From Lysobacteraceae bacterium NML03-0222 (GTDB lineage Bacteria; Pseudomonadota; Gammaproteobacteria; Xanthomonadales; Xanthomonadaceae): a DNA stretch of 64,000 nucleotides. The notes beneath the pieces are model-generated. The model did no database searches. It saw nothing but the letters and a program-made list of their open reading frames with translations, and was not told the DNA's origin. This document shows, one piece after another, positions 26,768-34,029 of this stretch; position 1 is the stretch's first letter; each line of letters opens with the position of its first letter. The stretch covers positions 62,001 to 126,000 of the forward strand of contig NWQM01000017.1 in assembly GCA_002798195.1 (NCBI GenBank), in the 5' to 3' direction. Position numbers and translations under genes: made by a program.

Positions 26768-27886
26768 TCAAGTCAGCTTGCTTAATACATAGCGAGTGCT
26801 GCGCCCGGCATTGATTTTTTGCAGGATGCCGCGTGCTACCAGGTCATTGATATCACGCAGGGCAGTATCGGCCGAGCATTTGGCCAATGCTGCCCATTTG
26901 CGGTTGGTCAGGTGGCTGTCCAGACCCTCAAGCAGTTTGCCCAGAACTTTGGCTTGCCTTGGATTGAGTGGCTGTGTGCCCCATTGCTGCCAAAAGCGGG
27001 CACGGCCAAGGCTGGCATCGACCGTGATATGTGCTTGCTCAATGGCGCACTGCAATGCTTGCAAGAACCATTGCAGCCAAGCGGTGACATCCATCGTGCC
27101 TTTTTGGGTGTGTTCGAGTATTTGGTAATAGCTTTTGCGCTCGCGCTGAATCTGTGCCGACAGGCTGTAAAAGCGCTGCGGGCTGCCATCGGCGCGTGCC
27201 AGCAGCAAATCTCCAATGGCGCGGGCAATGCGGCCATTGCCATCATCAAAGGGATGCAGGGTGACAAACCATAGATGCGCCAGCGCGGCCTTTATCAGTG
27301 CTGGCTCTGGTGTTTTTGCATTCATCCAGCCGAGAAACTGCTGCATCTGTGCCTGTAAATACTGGGCGGGCGGAGCTTCAAAATGCACTTTTTGCCGCCC
27401 GTATGCACCAGAAACCACTTGCATTGAACCATTGGCATCATCGCGCCACTGGGCTACCCGGATTTTGTTGAGCCCGGAATAGCCGCTAGGAAATAACGCC
27501 GCATGCCAGCCCATGAGTCGAGCTTCATCCAGTGGCGCTGTGCAGTTGCTGGTGGCATCCAGCACCATGCTGACCAAGCCGTCCACATGTCGGTCTATTG
27601 GCGCAAGCGCCCCAATATCCACGCCCAGACGGCGAGCGATGCTGGAGCGGACGGAATTTGCCTGCAACAGCTCACCTTCGATTTCACTGGTTTTCATCGC
27701 TTCCTGGGTGAGCGCAGTGAGCGTGGCCTCATCGCGCAAGGCAAGCCCGGCATCGGTCAAACGCCCGATTAGCAAGCCTTGCGCCTGACTCACTTCAGCC
27801 AATGGCGTTGCCAGTGCCGCTAGGTCATAGCGCCAGTTGGGCCAGTCTTCGGCTTGCCAGATATAGTTGTAATCGCCGCATTTCAT
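26768..27886 (-). CDS. fic: Fic-domain AMPylase with N-terminal inhibitory motif
   Basis: A 372-residue Fic protein. The catalytic motif HPFDDGNGRIAR is complete at 211-222, so it should transfer AMP or a related group from a nucleotide to a target hydroxyl. An N-terminal helix carries the autoinhibitory motif TSEIEG (66-71, (S/T)xxxE(G/N)), making it a class II, self-restrained enzyme with a DUF4172-like N-terminus. A winged helix follows at about 305-370 (ADTALRDINDLVARGILQKI). The ATG at 27886 is chosen because the protein then starts at MKCGDYNYIW. It lies 79 bp downstream of the second cas2, on the same strand. Confidence 0.88.
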   Translation of the reverse strand: MKCGDYNYIWQAEDWPNWRYDLAALATPLAEVSQAQGLLIGRLTDAGLALRDEATLTALTQEAMKTSEIEGELLQANSVRSSIARRLGVDIGALAPIDRHVDGLVSMVLDATSNCTAPLDEARLMGWHAALFPSGYSGLNKIRVAQWRDDANGSMQVVSGAYGRQKVHFEAPPAQYLQAQMQQFLGWMNAKTPEPALIKAALAHLWFVTLHPFDDGNGRIARAIGDLLLARADGSPQRFYSLSAQIQRERKSYYQILEHTQKGTMDVTAWLQWFLQALQCAIEQAHITVDASLGRARFWQQWGTQPLNPRQAKVLGKLLEGLDSHLTNRKWAALAKCSADTALRDINDLVARGILQKINAGRSTRYVLSKLT

Positions 27887-27916
27887 GCGGTGATTGTCTG
27901 ACTTATTCACCGCATG
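27884..27916. promoter_or_regulatory. Inverted repeat covering the fic start codon
   Basis: Perfect 10-bp arms CATGCGGTGA (27884-27893) and TCACCGCATG (27907-27916) with a 13-base loop. The fic ATG lies inside one arm, so the structure could be an operator for self-repression or an mRNA hairpin that hides the start. Confidence 0.5.
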
Positions 27917-27965
27917 AGCAAATCCGGGCGTAAGCGCCTGTTGAAGCCCTGCCTGTGTTTTGTGG

Positions 27966-28301
27966 CTATGGCTTTTGCAAAGTCGTGGGTATTTGCTGGA
28001 AGCCTTGCAGCTTCTGCATGGGAGGCAGTCCCAGATCAACAATACCCCGGTCGTTGGCAATCTGTCCGGCAACATAGATTGGGCTGCCTTGCCGTAGCCG
28101 ATACATCACGACATTTTGAGCCGAGGCTTTGGCTTCGTGGCGGAGTTGTTGAAGCAACTGCGCAGCACTTTCGGCATTGCCCTGATGCAGATAGAGAGAC
28201 TCCAGTAGCATCTGCGCCTGCTTGCGAATCAGGCGATGCACTCGCTGCCCCAATCTGCTGCCCTTGATGTCGTAACTTAGAAAATACCAGCCTGGCTGCA
28301 T
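27966..28301 (-). CDS. cas2: Second Cas2-like protein, downstream of cas1
   Basis: A 111-residue protein with a Cas2-type start: WYFLSYDIKGSRLGQRVHRLIRK has the first-strand Asp (Asp11) and the basic helix, LLESLYLHQG fits the second strand, and NVVMYRLRQG fits the later strand. Its sequence is clearly different from the other Cas2 gene. AGGAG eight bases upstream supports the ATG at 28301, which lies 25 bp inside the cas1 end, so the two are probably translationally coupled. Cas2 dimers bridge Cas1 dimers in the spacer integrase. Confidence 0.65.
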   Translation of the reverse strand: MQPGWYFLSYDIKGSRLGQRVHRLIRKQAQMLLESLYLHQGNAESAAQLLQQLRHEAKASAQNVVMYRLRQGSPIYVAGQIANDRGIVDLGLPPMQKLQGFQQIPTTLQKP

Positions 28302-29221
28302 GGCGGAGTCTCCTCAATTTGCTGTAAATGCCGACTGAAAAGCCGGGCATAGCGGCGCAGTCTGCGTTGGATGATGGTCATGTTTTTCTGCCAGAGCCGA
28401 TAGAAGATTTCCCGCCCTTGTTTGCCCATCATGCAACCGCCATTAGCGGTTGAAAAATGCCGCAAGTCCAGATGCCCCTGATTGAATTGCTGCACCACCC
28501 ATTGCTCCAGAGCCGGCCGCAGGGGCTCCATCAAGTCACAAGCCAGCGACTGTCGCCCCGGAGTCAATGTGTGATAGAAGCCTAGCCAGGGGTCTAGCCC
28601 GTGAACCAGGCATTGGCGCACGGCTTCATGGTGCGTCAGTGTTGCGCTCAATGAGAGCACGGCATTAACCGGGTCGGGCGGTGGCCTGCGTTCGCGGCGA
28701 ACAAAGCCAAGTTCGGGGCGTAACTGTTGCTTCCAATGGCTGAACATGATGCGTTGGGCAATGCCTTCGTGCCCACGAAGAACATCCAGGCGCTGTGCAT
28801 TGGCAGCGGCATGCCATTGCTCGCGCAAGGTTTGATGCAGCGCTTTATCGGCATGGCTTCGGGTGCAGTGGATGGATAGCAAAATCTTGTGCAGTACCAG
28901 ACGTTTGGAAAGATTGAAGGTCAACTCTGGATCGGTGCTGATGCGGTATTGAGCTACACGGCGTTGCGCCTGACGCAAATGGTTGGCATGGATGGCAAAA
29001 GAATGCTCGCTATAGCGCTGGTTGAGCACGACGAAGTCAATGCCAAAGCGCTGGCATTGTCCTATCAGCTTGGTGTCGATATTTACCCCATGCTGGCAGA
29101 TGATCCTGCCAATTCGGCGCATTGGCAGCGAGCGTGTGGTTAGCTCCTTGTGGCGGATAATCAAGCACTCCCCCTCATAGGTTAGCGAAAAACCTTTGCG
29201 GTCAAGTATCAGGTCTGCCAC
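28277..29221 (-). CDS. cas1: CRISPR spacer integrase Cas1
   Basis: A 314-residue integrase. Metal ligands are visible: Glu152 in RGHEGIAQRIMF, His217 in GFYHTLTPGRQSLACDLMEPLR, and Asp229/Glu232 in the same block. The GTG at 29221 is chosen because GGAG lies five bases upstream; another GTG at 29227 overlaps the cas2 stop. There is no reverse-transcriptase fusion. It is encoded between two cas2-like genes with overlapping or near-touching ends. Confidence 0.92.
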   Translation of the reverse strand: MADLILDRKGFSLTYEGECLIIRHKELTTRSLPMRRIGRIICQHGVNIDTKLIGQCQRFGIDFVVLNQRYSEHSFAIHANHLRQAQRRVAQYRISTDPELTFNLSKRLVLHKILLSIHCTRSHADKALHQTLREQWHAAANAQRLDVLRGHEGIAQRIMFSHWKQQLRPELGFVRRERRPPPDPVNAVLSLSATLTHHEAVRQCLVHGLDPWLGFYHTLTPGRQSLACDLMEPLRPALEQWVVQQFNQGHLDLRHFSTANGGCMMGKQGREIFYRLWQKNMTIIQRRLRRYARLFSRHLQQIEETPPCSQAGIF

Positions 29222-29223
29222 GC

Positions 29224-29490
29224 TCACTCCAGGTAGTGAATGCCATCGATGGTCATGCAGGCCGGAGCCAGTGCCCAATCGTTCTCGGGTGGGTGCACTT
29301 GGGCAAGCAGCAGACTGTCGTAATCTGGATTCAAATAATCTGCAAGCTCATTGCAAAGCGAGAGTGCTTCTTTTTCACTTATGTCGCAAACAAAAAAGGA
29401 TGCTTGCCAATAGGGCGTAACACGACGCAGCCTGCGCATTATCGGTAGTCTGCATTCATTGTCATGGATGTCATAGCCGATGATATGCAT
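29224..29490 (-). CDS. cas2: CRISPR-associated Cas2, upstream of cas1
   Basis: An 88-residue Cas2. MHIIGYDIHDNE has the first-strand Asp (Asp7), followed by a basic helix (RRLRRV), WQASFFVCDIS as the second strand and SLLLAQVHP as the later strand. GGAGAGG just upstream supports the ATG at 29490. The frame is open further upstream to 29706, but that stretch does not look coding and contains a regulatory palindrome. It is first in the minus-strand cas2-cas1-cas2 operon. Confidence 0.82.
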   Translation of the reverse strand: MHIIGYDIHDNECRLPIMRRLRRVTPYWQASFFVCDISEKEALSLCNELADYLNPDYDSLLLAQVHPPENDWALAPACMTIDGIHYLE

Positions 29491-29562
29491 ATGCCTCTCC
29501 AATCCTTCGTAAGCTTTTGTAGCTGACGAGAAGCATGCCGTACCTTGCGCCTGTAGTTCGGA

Positions 29563-29576
29563 TTGCAATATTGCAA
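29563..29576. promoter_or_regulatory. Perfect palindrome TTGCAATATTGCAA upstream of cas2-cas1-cas2
   Basis: A perfect 14-bp palindrome ending 72 bp before the cas2 start codon on the minus strand. It is the cleanest copy of the island motif together with the one at 29835. The surrounding stretch 29491-29882 holds no other gene that I can support. Confidence 0.65.
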
Positions 29577-29834
29577 AACAACTCGGAAGAGCCGGGCTGT
29601 TTTCAATGGTTTGCGTATGTATTTTTAATTTTCCGGAGTGGGTTATGAAATGCATTTGCCGCCACAACCAATCCTTAAGGCAATCGCTGGAAAGATGGCC
29701 TGCCATTCACCTTTCGAGATAATGGCGCTGGGGATATTGTTTTTAGTATTTTTATAAGTCAGTATGGCCTTTATTTCAGTGTAGGGAATGCCTTTTGCAT
29801 AATGACTGATCCGGGCGGATTGGCTGTTTCAGTG

Positions 29835-29848
29835 TTGCAATATTGCAA
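29835..29848. promoter_or_regulatory. Perfect palindrome TTGCAATATTGCAA before the broken small gene
   Basis: A second perfect 14-bp copy, 34 bp before the remnant of the small hydrophobic gene. It suggests the ancestral duplicated unit was palindrome plus gene. Confidence 0.65.
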
Positions 29849-29882
29849 GGCGCGGATGGGATGATACTTTTGTCAGAATGCA

Positions 29883-29960
29883 GGTCTGGTGACGGAGGCT
29901 GCATTCCCGCTGGCGCTGGGCGGTATTGCCTATGGCCTTTACAAATGGCTGGATGATTGA
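29883..29960 (+). pseudogene. 3' remnant of a duplicated small hydrophobic gene
   Basis: Twenty-five codons and a stop encode GLVTEAAFPLALGGIAYG followed by LYKWLDD. This matches the C-terminus of the intact gene at 30040 at all but two positions, and the DNA match continues past the stop. The first two thirds of the gene are missing and no start is present, so this is a truncated tandem copy. Confidence 0.8.
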
Positions 29961-29968
29961 GGCAGGTG

Positions 29969-29982
29969 GCGCAATATTGCAA
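29969..29982. promoter_or_regulatory. Palindrome GCGCAATATTGCAA before the small hydrophobic gene
   Basis: Core GCAATATTGC at 29971-29980, ending 59 bp before the start of the intact small gene, about the same distance as at other island genes. Confidence 0.6.
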
Positions 29983-30039
29983 AGCATTTATTGAATCCGT
30001 AACGCTTCATAATCACTTTATCCAAACAGGAGAGACATC

Positions 30040-30288
30040 ATGAGCAACGAAAACAAAGCAAAAGTGGCAGGTGCAGCGGGAGGTGCAACGGGTGTGGCTG
30101 GCTCCATTGGAACGGTGGCAGCGGCCGGTGCGGTGAAGGGATTGAGTGCTGCGGGCATTACTTCCGGCTTGGCTACTGTTGGTGGCGTGGTTGGCGGTGG
30201 CATGGCGGCAGGTTTGGTGACAGTGGCAGCGGCTCCGCTGGCGCTGGGTGGTATTGCCTATGGCCTTTACAAATGGCTGGATGATTGA
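30040..30288 (+). CDS. Small glycine/alanine-rich hydrophobic protein, copy 1
   Basis: An 82-residue protein, almost entirely Gly, Ala and Val apart from a short polar start (MSNENKAK) and an acidic end (LYKWLDD). Two hydrophobic stretches (about 10-33 and 37-74) with GxxxG-like spacing (VVGGGMAAG) suggest a membrane hairpin or glycine-zipper oligomer. I do not recognise the family with certainty; the SAAGITSGLA segment faintly recalls the interferon-induced 6-16 family. AGGAGAG lies about seven bases before the ATG. It has a close paralogue at 30566 and a broken copy upstream. Confidence 0.75.
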   Translation: MSNENKAKVAGAAGGATGVAGSIGTVAAAGAVKGLSAAGITSGLATVGGVVGGGMAAGLVTVAAAPLALGGIAYGLYKWLDD

Positions 30289-30341
30289 GGTGGTATTGCG
30301 GGCGTGTTTGAAAATTATTAATGGCTGACTAGGGGGTTTTT

Positions 30342-30518
30342 ATGAGCAGTAGTGCTGATTTTCTTGATGAGATTTTTGGCGTGGGGTCGGGGGATAAAGA
30401 AGATGCCCGGGATGGAAATGGCACGGCTGTGGAAATTGCTGCTGGGGCGATAATGGGTGCAACTGTGAGTGCAGCGGTGTTTTATTGCCTTGCCACTTAT
30501 TTCTATTGCAGAGATTGA
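30342..30518 (+). CDS. Small membrane protein with acidic N-terminus (58 residues)
   Basis: A 58-residue frame with an acidic N-terminus (SADFLDEIFGVGSGDKEDARD) and one C-terminal hydrophobic helix (IAAGAIMGATVSAAVFYCLA) with two cysteines. AGGGGG sits just before the ATG. It lies between the two paralogous glycine-rich genes in the same direction with short gaps, which favours a real gene. No family is recognised. Confidence 0.55.
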   Translation: MSSSADFLDEIFGVGSGDKEDARDGNGTAVEIAAGAIMGATVSAAVFYCLATYFYCRD

Positions 30519-30565
30519 TTGCTTGATGGGTCTGTATTTGATGGATTGTTGACAGGAGAATGATT

Positions 30566-30814
30566 ATGAGTAATGAAGCAGGTGCAAAGGCGGCAGGTGT
30601 GGCGGGTGGCGTGACCGGGGTGGCTGGCTCGATTGGTACCGTGGCAGCGGCAGGTGCGGTCAAGGGGCTGGGGGCTGCGGGTATTACCTCTGGTCTGGCG
30701 GCCATTGGCAGCGTGGTTGGCGGCGGCATGGCGGCTGGTGTGGCCTGCACGGCAGCTGCACCCCTGGCAATTGGCGGGCTTGCCTATGGGCTCTACAAAT
30801 GGCTGAGCGATTGA
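30566..30814 (+). CDS. Small glycine/alanine-rich hydrophobic protein, copy 2
   Basis: An 82-residue paralogue of the protein at 30040; the cores GVAGSIGTVAAAGAVKGL and the LYKW ends are nearly identical, and a cysteine (VACTAAAP) replaces valine in the second hydrophobic stretch. Start at the ATG at 30566 gives MSNEAGAK, like the paralogue; an ATG at 30560 is possible. AGGAG lies upstream. A terminator 147 bp downstream closes the three-gene unit. Confidence 0.75.
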   Translation: MSNEAGAKAAGVAGGVTGVAGSIGTVAAAGAVKGLGAAGITSGLAAIGSVVGGGMAAGVACTAAAPLAIGGLAYGLYKWLSD

Positions 30815-30960
30815 GTCTATTTGTGGGGCTGCAAGCGGTTTTCTGATTTCAATAAAAAAGGCGGGCTTCTTGGGTATGGGGACAATTGGCATACCAGGGG
30901 CTCCTGATGAACTCGCTGCTGCCTGGCTTGCACCGGAACTGTTTTTCTGAAATTTTTTGT

Positions 30961-30996
30961 ACGCCTGCCAAGGTCACTTGGGCAGGCGTTTTTTAT
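30961..30996 (+). terminator. Terminator of the small hydrophobic gene cluster
   Basis: Stem ACGCCTGCC...GGCAGGCGT extended by AAG/CTT with one bulged C, followed by TTTTTTA. It separates the small genes from the CRISPR array. Confidence 0.85.
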
Positions 30997-31166
30997 GGGG
31001 CTGGTTTGCTTCCGGGCGTTTTGGTTTGAGAAGACTCTGAAAATTGGATGGGCGAAGCACTGTGTTTTTTGCTACAGCTATTGGAGCAATTATTGGGTTG
31101 TGGCGTGACAAAAAGCATCAAGTGGCTGCGTTGTAGAAAAAACGCTGAACTGTTACGACGTATGGC
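30997..31166. other. Gene-free stretch at the trailer end of the CRISPR array
   Basis: With 30815-30960 this makes about 350 bp without a credible gene apart from the terminator. Short open frames here run into repeats and look like chance. Nothing else was recognised. Confidence 0.5.
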
Positions 31167-32309
31167 GCTGGAGCGCCCTCAAAGTCGGGGCAGTGAGGGG
31201 GACTTTGCATCAGTCCGCCCGCACGAAATAGCCTCAGTCTTAATCCCCTCAAAGTCGGGGCAGTGAGGGGACCGTTACCATCGCTATTGGTGACGAGTGC
31301 GTGTCGTCTTAATCCCCTCAAAGTCGGGGCAGTGAGGGGACTACCAATGAAGTGGCGATCAACCTCCGACTGATGTCTTAATCCCCTCAAAGTCGGGGCA
31401 GTGAGGGGACTCCACCTCTTGCCCGAGGCAAAAACTGCTTTGCGTCTTAATCCCCTCAAAGTCGGGGCAGTGAGGGGACCTCACCTGAGTACCCCTGTAT
31501 CTGAAACTGACAGGTCTTAATCCCCTCAAAGTCGGGGCAGTGAGGGGACTCTACTGGTGATCATCGCAATGATCACCATAAGTCTTAATCCCCTCAAAGT
31601 CGGGGCAGTGAGGGGACCCGAAAACGGCGAGCTGCCGATGCTCTACCAGTGGGTCTTAATCCCCTCAAAGTCGGGGCAGTGAGGGGACCAAAAACGCCAA
31701 CGAGCTGGCTGACCTGCTCGGTCTTAATCCCCTCAAAGTCGGGGCAGTGAGGGAACAAGTCCTAGAGTACGACTTCCATACCAGGGAGGGTCTTAATCCC
31801 CTCAAAGTCGGGGCAGTGAGGGGACCCGACGTTTCTTCTGACGTGAAGTACTACCTGAGTCTTAATCCCCTCAAAGTCGGGGCAGTGAGGGGACAGTTCT
31901 CCACTGTCCAGGAAGCTTCGGCTTTTCTGTCTTAATCCCCTCAAAGTCGGGGCAGTGAGGGGACGTTACATCAGGGTTGACCCTGGCCGCTATTGGGTCT
32001 TAATCCCCTCAAAGTCGGGGCAGTGAGGGGACGTTGTCTGCCTGGCGTTACCAGGCGGCATACACTGTCTTAATCCCCTCAAAGTCGGGGCAGTGAGGGG
32101 ACCGCTCTGGGTGTTGCCCTGGGCGGTACTCTATTGGTCTTAATCCCCTCAAAGTCGGGGCAGTGAGGGGACGGAGGAATACGGTGAAGTCCTGCAGTCT
32201 TTCCAGTCTTAATCCCCTCAAAGTCGGGGCAGTGAGGGGACTCAACGCTGGGTTAACCTCGTCAGAGACCCCAGTCTTAATCCCCTCAAAGTCGGGGCAG
32301 TGAGGGGAC
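31167..32309 (-). CRISPR. Type III-B CRISPR array, 17 repeats of 36 bp, 16 spacers
   Basis: Repeats start on the plus strand with GTCTTAATCCCCTCAAAG and end with GGGGCAGTGAGGGGAC. They begin at 31167 (degenerate in its first 12 bases), 31237, 31306, 31375, 31444, 31514, 31582, 31653, 31721, 31790, 31859, 31929, 31997, 32067, 32137, 32206 and 32274. The one at 31721 has a single change near its end. Spacers are 32-35 bp. Transcription is probably leftward: the worn repeat is at the left end, the AT-rich leader at the right, and the minus-strand repeat ends in ATTAAGAC, comparable with the usual 8-nt ATTGAAAC tag. The repeat RNA can pair CCCCTCA with TGAGGGG. Confidence 0.97.
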
Positions 32310-32616
32310 TCTACCGCAGAAAATTTTGTTTGACAATCAATTGCTTGCAATGCTGTTTGGGGTGGTCGTTTTTTCGCCAAACAGTTGGCTAAAATTTCGC
32401 CAGAATTTGCCGGTTGCCCTGCTTCTAAAAGGTATCGCAAGTCATTGTTTTTATGGATTTTTGTTGTCTGACAAGGCGCGCTGTCTGCTGGCTGTGGCTT
32501 TTTTTGCGAAAAGTTGGCTAAAAAATCACCAGGCCTATCGAAGAAGCCGACTGTACTCGCCCCCCTGGCGGGGGGCGGCATGAGGTATTTCTGGGGGGCA
32601 AGGCCGGGCGGAAGCA
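32310..32616 (-). promoter_or_regulatory. Probable CRISPR leader with an imperfect direct repeat
   Basis: An AT-rich, gene-free stretch next to the intact end of the array. Two copies of AGTTGGCTAAAA followed by TTTCGCCAG or AATCACCAG (32383-32403 and 32512-32532) match at 18 of 21 bases and are each preceded by a T-run and GCCAAAC or GCGAAA. They are 129 bp apart and may bind the transcription or adaptation machinery. A half-site TTGCAAT of the island palindrome lies at 32346. Confidence 0.6.
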
Positions 32617-33972
32617 TTATCTGTGCTGCCGGGGAAGGGGGAGACGGCCTTGCGTCATCCACTCTTCAATACGGGCACGGAACTGTGCCGGCGGGATGGG
32701 GGCGGGCGTTTTGTTGTCGCTGGTTTCCGGATGAGCCACCACATGCAGTGCGCCCTGCCGGGCACGGTCAAGTGCTTTGGAGCTAAGCGGCTGCCAGGAA
32801 AGCAGCATCTTGGTGCCATAGGCCTGATGAGACAGGCGGCTGGCGATCTCGCCAATCTTGTACATGACATCGGCTTCTTTGGCGTCTCTTTTGCTGCCAC
32901 CCCTTTTGTTCTTTTGTCCCTTGAGTGTGGCGGTCTTGGCTTCTACCACCAGCAGGCGGTTGCGATGACAGAGCACCAGATCGAGTTCGTTGGGGGTTTC
33001 TCCTCTCTTGATCCTGACGCCCAGCCCACGGCTCAGGCCGGGAATATCCTCGACCTGCCACCAGGCCCATTCTTCCAGCCAGCCGCCGGAGAGGTAGCGC
33101 GCCCAGTCGGCATTGGCAAAGGTGATGCTGGCGAGTTTCCCGTCATTGAGTTTGAAGCTGAGGATGCCTCTGTCTTTGAGTTCTTCAAGAATATGGCGGG
33201 GGAAGTAATCGGGCAGCCCTGACGCCTTGTCGGCGCGCACATTGTTTTTGACGGTTTCAGGGCGAGGGTGATTTTTATGCGGGTTGTAGGCTGCGTTTGC
33301 CCAGGCATTGAGAATGCTGATGTGGTTGGGCTCCTGCCGAGCCATGAAGTTTTCGGTCAATTCACGGCGTGCTGCCATGGCTTCAAGCTGACGCGGCTGA
33401 TCGGAAAGTATGGATTCGACTTCATAGCCACTGACTTCCAGAAACTGGCGAATATCCAGTGCAACCTGCATGGGCTCTTGGTGCTGATCGGGAAGCAGCC
33501 ACTGGAATTCTTCGGTTTCGGTACTGGTATAGGTGATTTGCGTGTCGAACCGATTATCCGGGTCATCGCGAAGGTCTTTCGCGATATCGTGCAGCACCAG
33601 CGCCATGATCTTGGTGCCGCCAGTGATATCGAAGACCAGTTGATGATCGCGGTGGCGATCAGCCCAGCTGCGAAGGCGGGGTGCCAGATCTTGCTTCAGC
33701 CTGGCGTAGCTTTCGCCGTTGTGATCGAGCTTGATGTCCTTGCAGTCAATTTGCCAGCCATGCGCTTGCCGCAGATATTCGGCCTGTTTCTTGACGGCGC
33801 CCACCTGGCCGCGCTTGGATCTGGTTTCGATCAGCAGCAGGGTGTCGATGAGTGCGCCGTACTGGTGCATGGCCAGTACCAGTGGCATGACGTAGTCGCT
33901 GATGACGTAAATCCGTAGTTGGCGCTTTTCTTCAGTGTTGCCGGCCGGTGGCTGGGTATCGGCATGGGACAT
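32617..33972 (-). CDS. Card1/Can2-type CARF nuclease (DUF1887)
   Basis: A 451-residue ancillary effector. The N-terminal CARF domain contains VFDITGGTKIMALVLHDIAK (GGTK 118-121), the ligand-binding strand-loop of DUF1887 proteins. The C-terminal PD-(D/E)xK nuclease shows Asp331 in NELDLVL and Glu344/Lys346 in VVEAKTATLKG. Relatives (Card1, Can2) nick DNA or cut RNA when cyclic tetra-adenylate binds. The ATG at 33972 gives MSHADTQPP; the frame is open to 34080 without support. It is divergent from csx16, with a palindrome between them. Confidence 0.85.
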   Translation of the reverse strand: MSHADTQPPAGNTEEKRQLRIYVISDYVMPLVLAMHQYGALIDTLLLIETRSKRGQVGAVKKQAEYLRQAHGWQIDCKDIKLDHNGESYARLKQDLAPRLRSWADRHRDHQLVFDITGGTKIMALVLHDIAKDLRDDPDNRFDTQITYTSTETEEFQWLLPDQHQEPMQVALDIRQFLEVSGYEVESILSDQPRQLEAMAARRELTENFMARQEPNHISILNAWANAAYNPHKNHPRPETVKNNVRADKASGLPDYFPRHILEELKDRGILSFKLNDGKLASITFANADWARYLSGGWLEEWAWWQVEDIPGLSRGLGVRIKRGETPNELDLVLCHRNRLLVVEAKTATLKGQKNKRGGSKRDAKEADVMYKIGEIASRLSHQAYGTKMLLSWQPLSSKALDRARQGALHVVAHPETSDNKTPAPIPPAQFRARIEEWMTQGRLPLPRQHR

Positions 33973-34029
33973 GGGCAAATTCCTTATCAGAAGCGTTAGT
34001 TTGAGCCGGTGCCAGACAGGCATGGCAGC

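Noticed and set aside
29491..29706. N-terminal extension of the upstream Cas2 frame
   Set aside because: The stretch has no Cas2-like sequence, contains the regulatory palindrome, and the ATG at 29490 has a good ribosome site.
31048..31266. 72-residue plus-strand frame entering the array
   Set aside because: It runs through the degenerate first repeat and into a spacer, with no ribosome site or recognisable features.
32340..32351. ATTGCTTGCAAT in the leader as a seventh copy of the island palindrome
   Set aside because: The half-sites are arranged differently from TTGCAATATTGCAA; only a half-site is shared, so it is mentioned only as a weak feature of the leader.
31747..32662. Open reading frames across the CRISPR array with repeated peptides such as LNPLKVGAVRG
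   Set aside because: They are translations of the 36-bp repeats and spacers; the repeat structure explains them fully.
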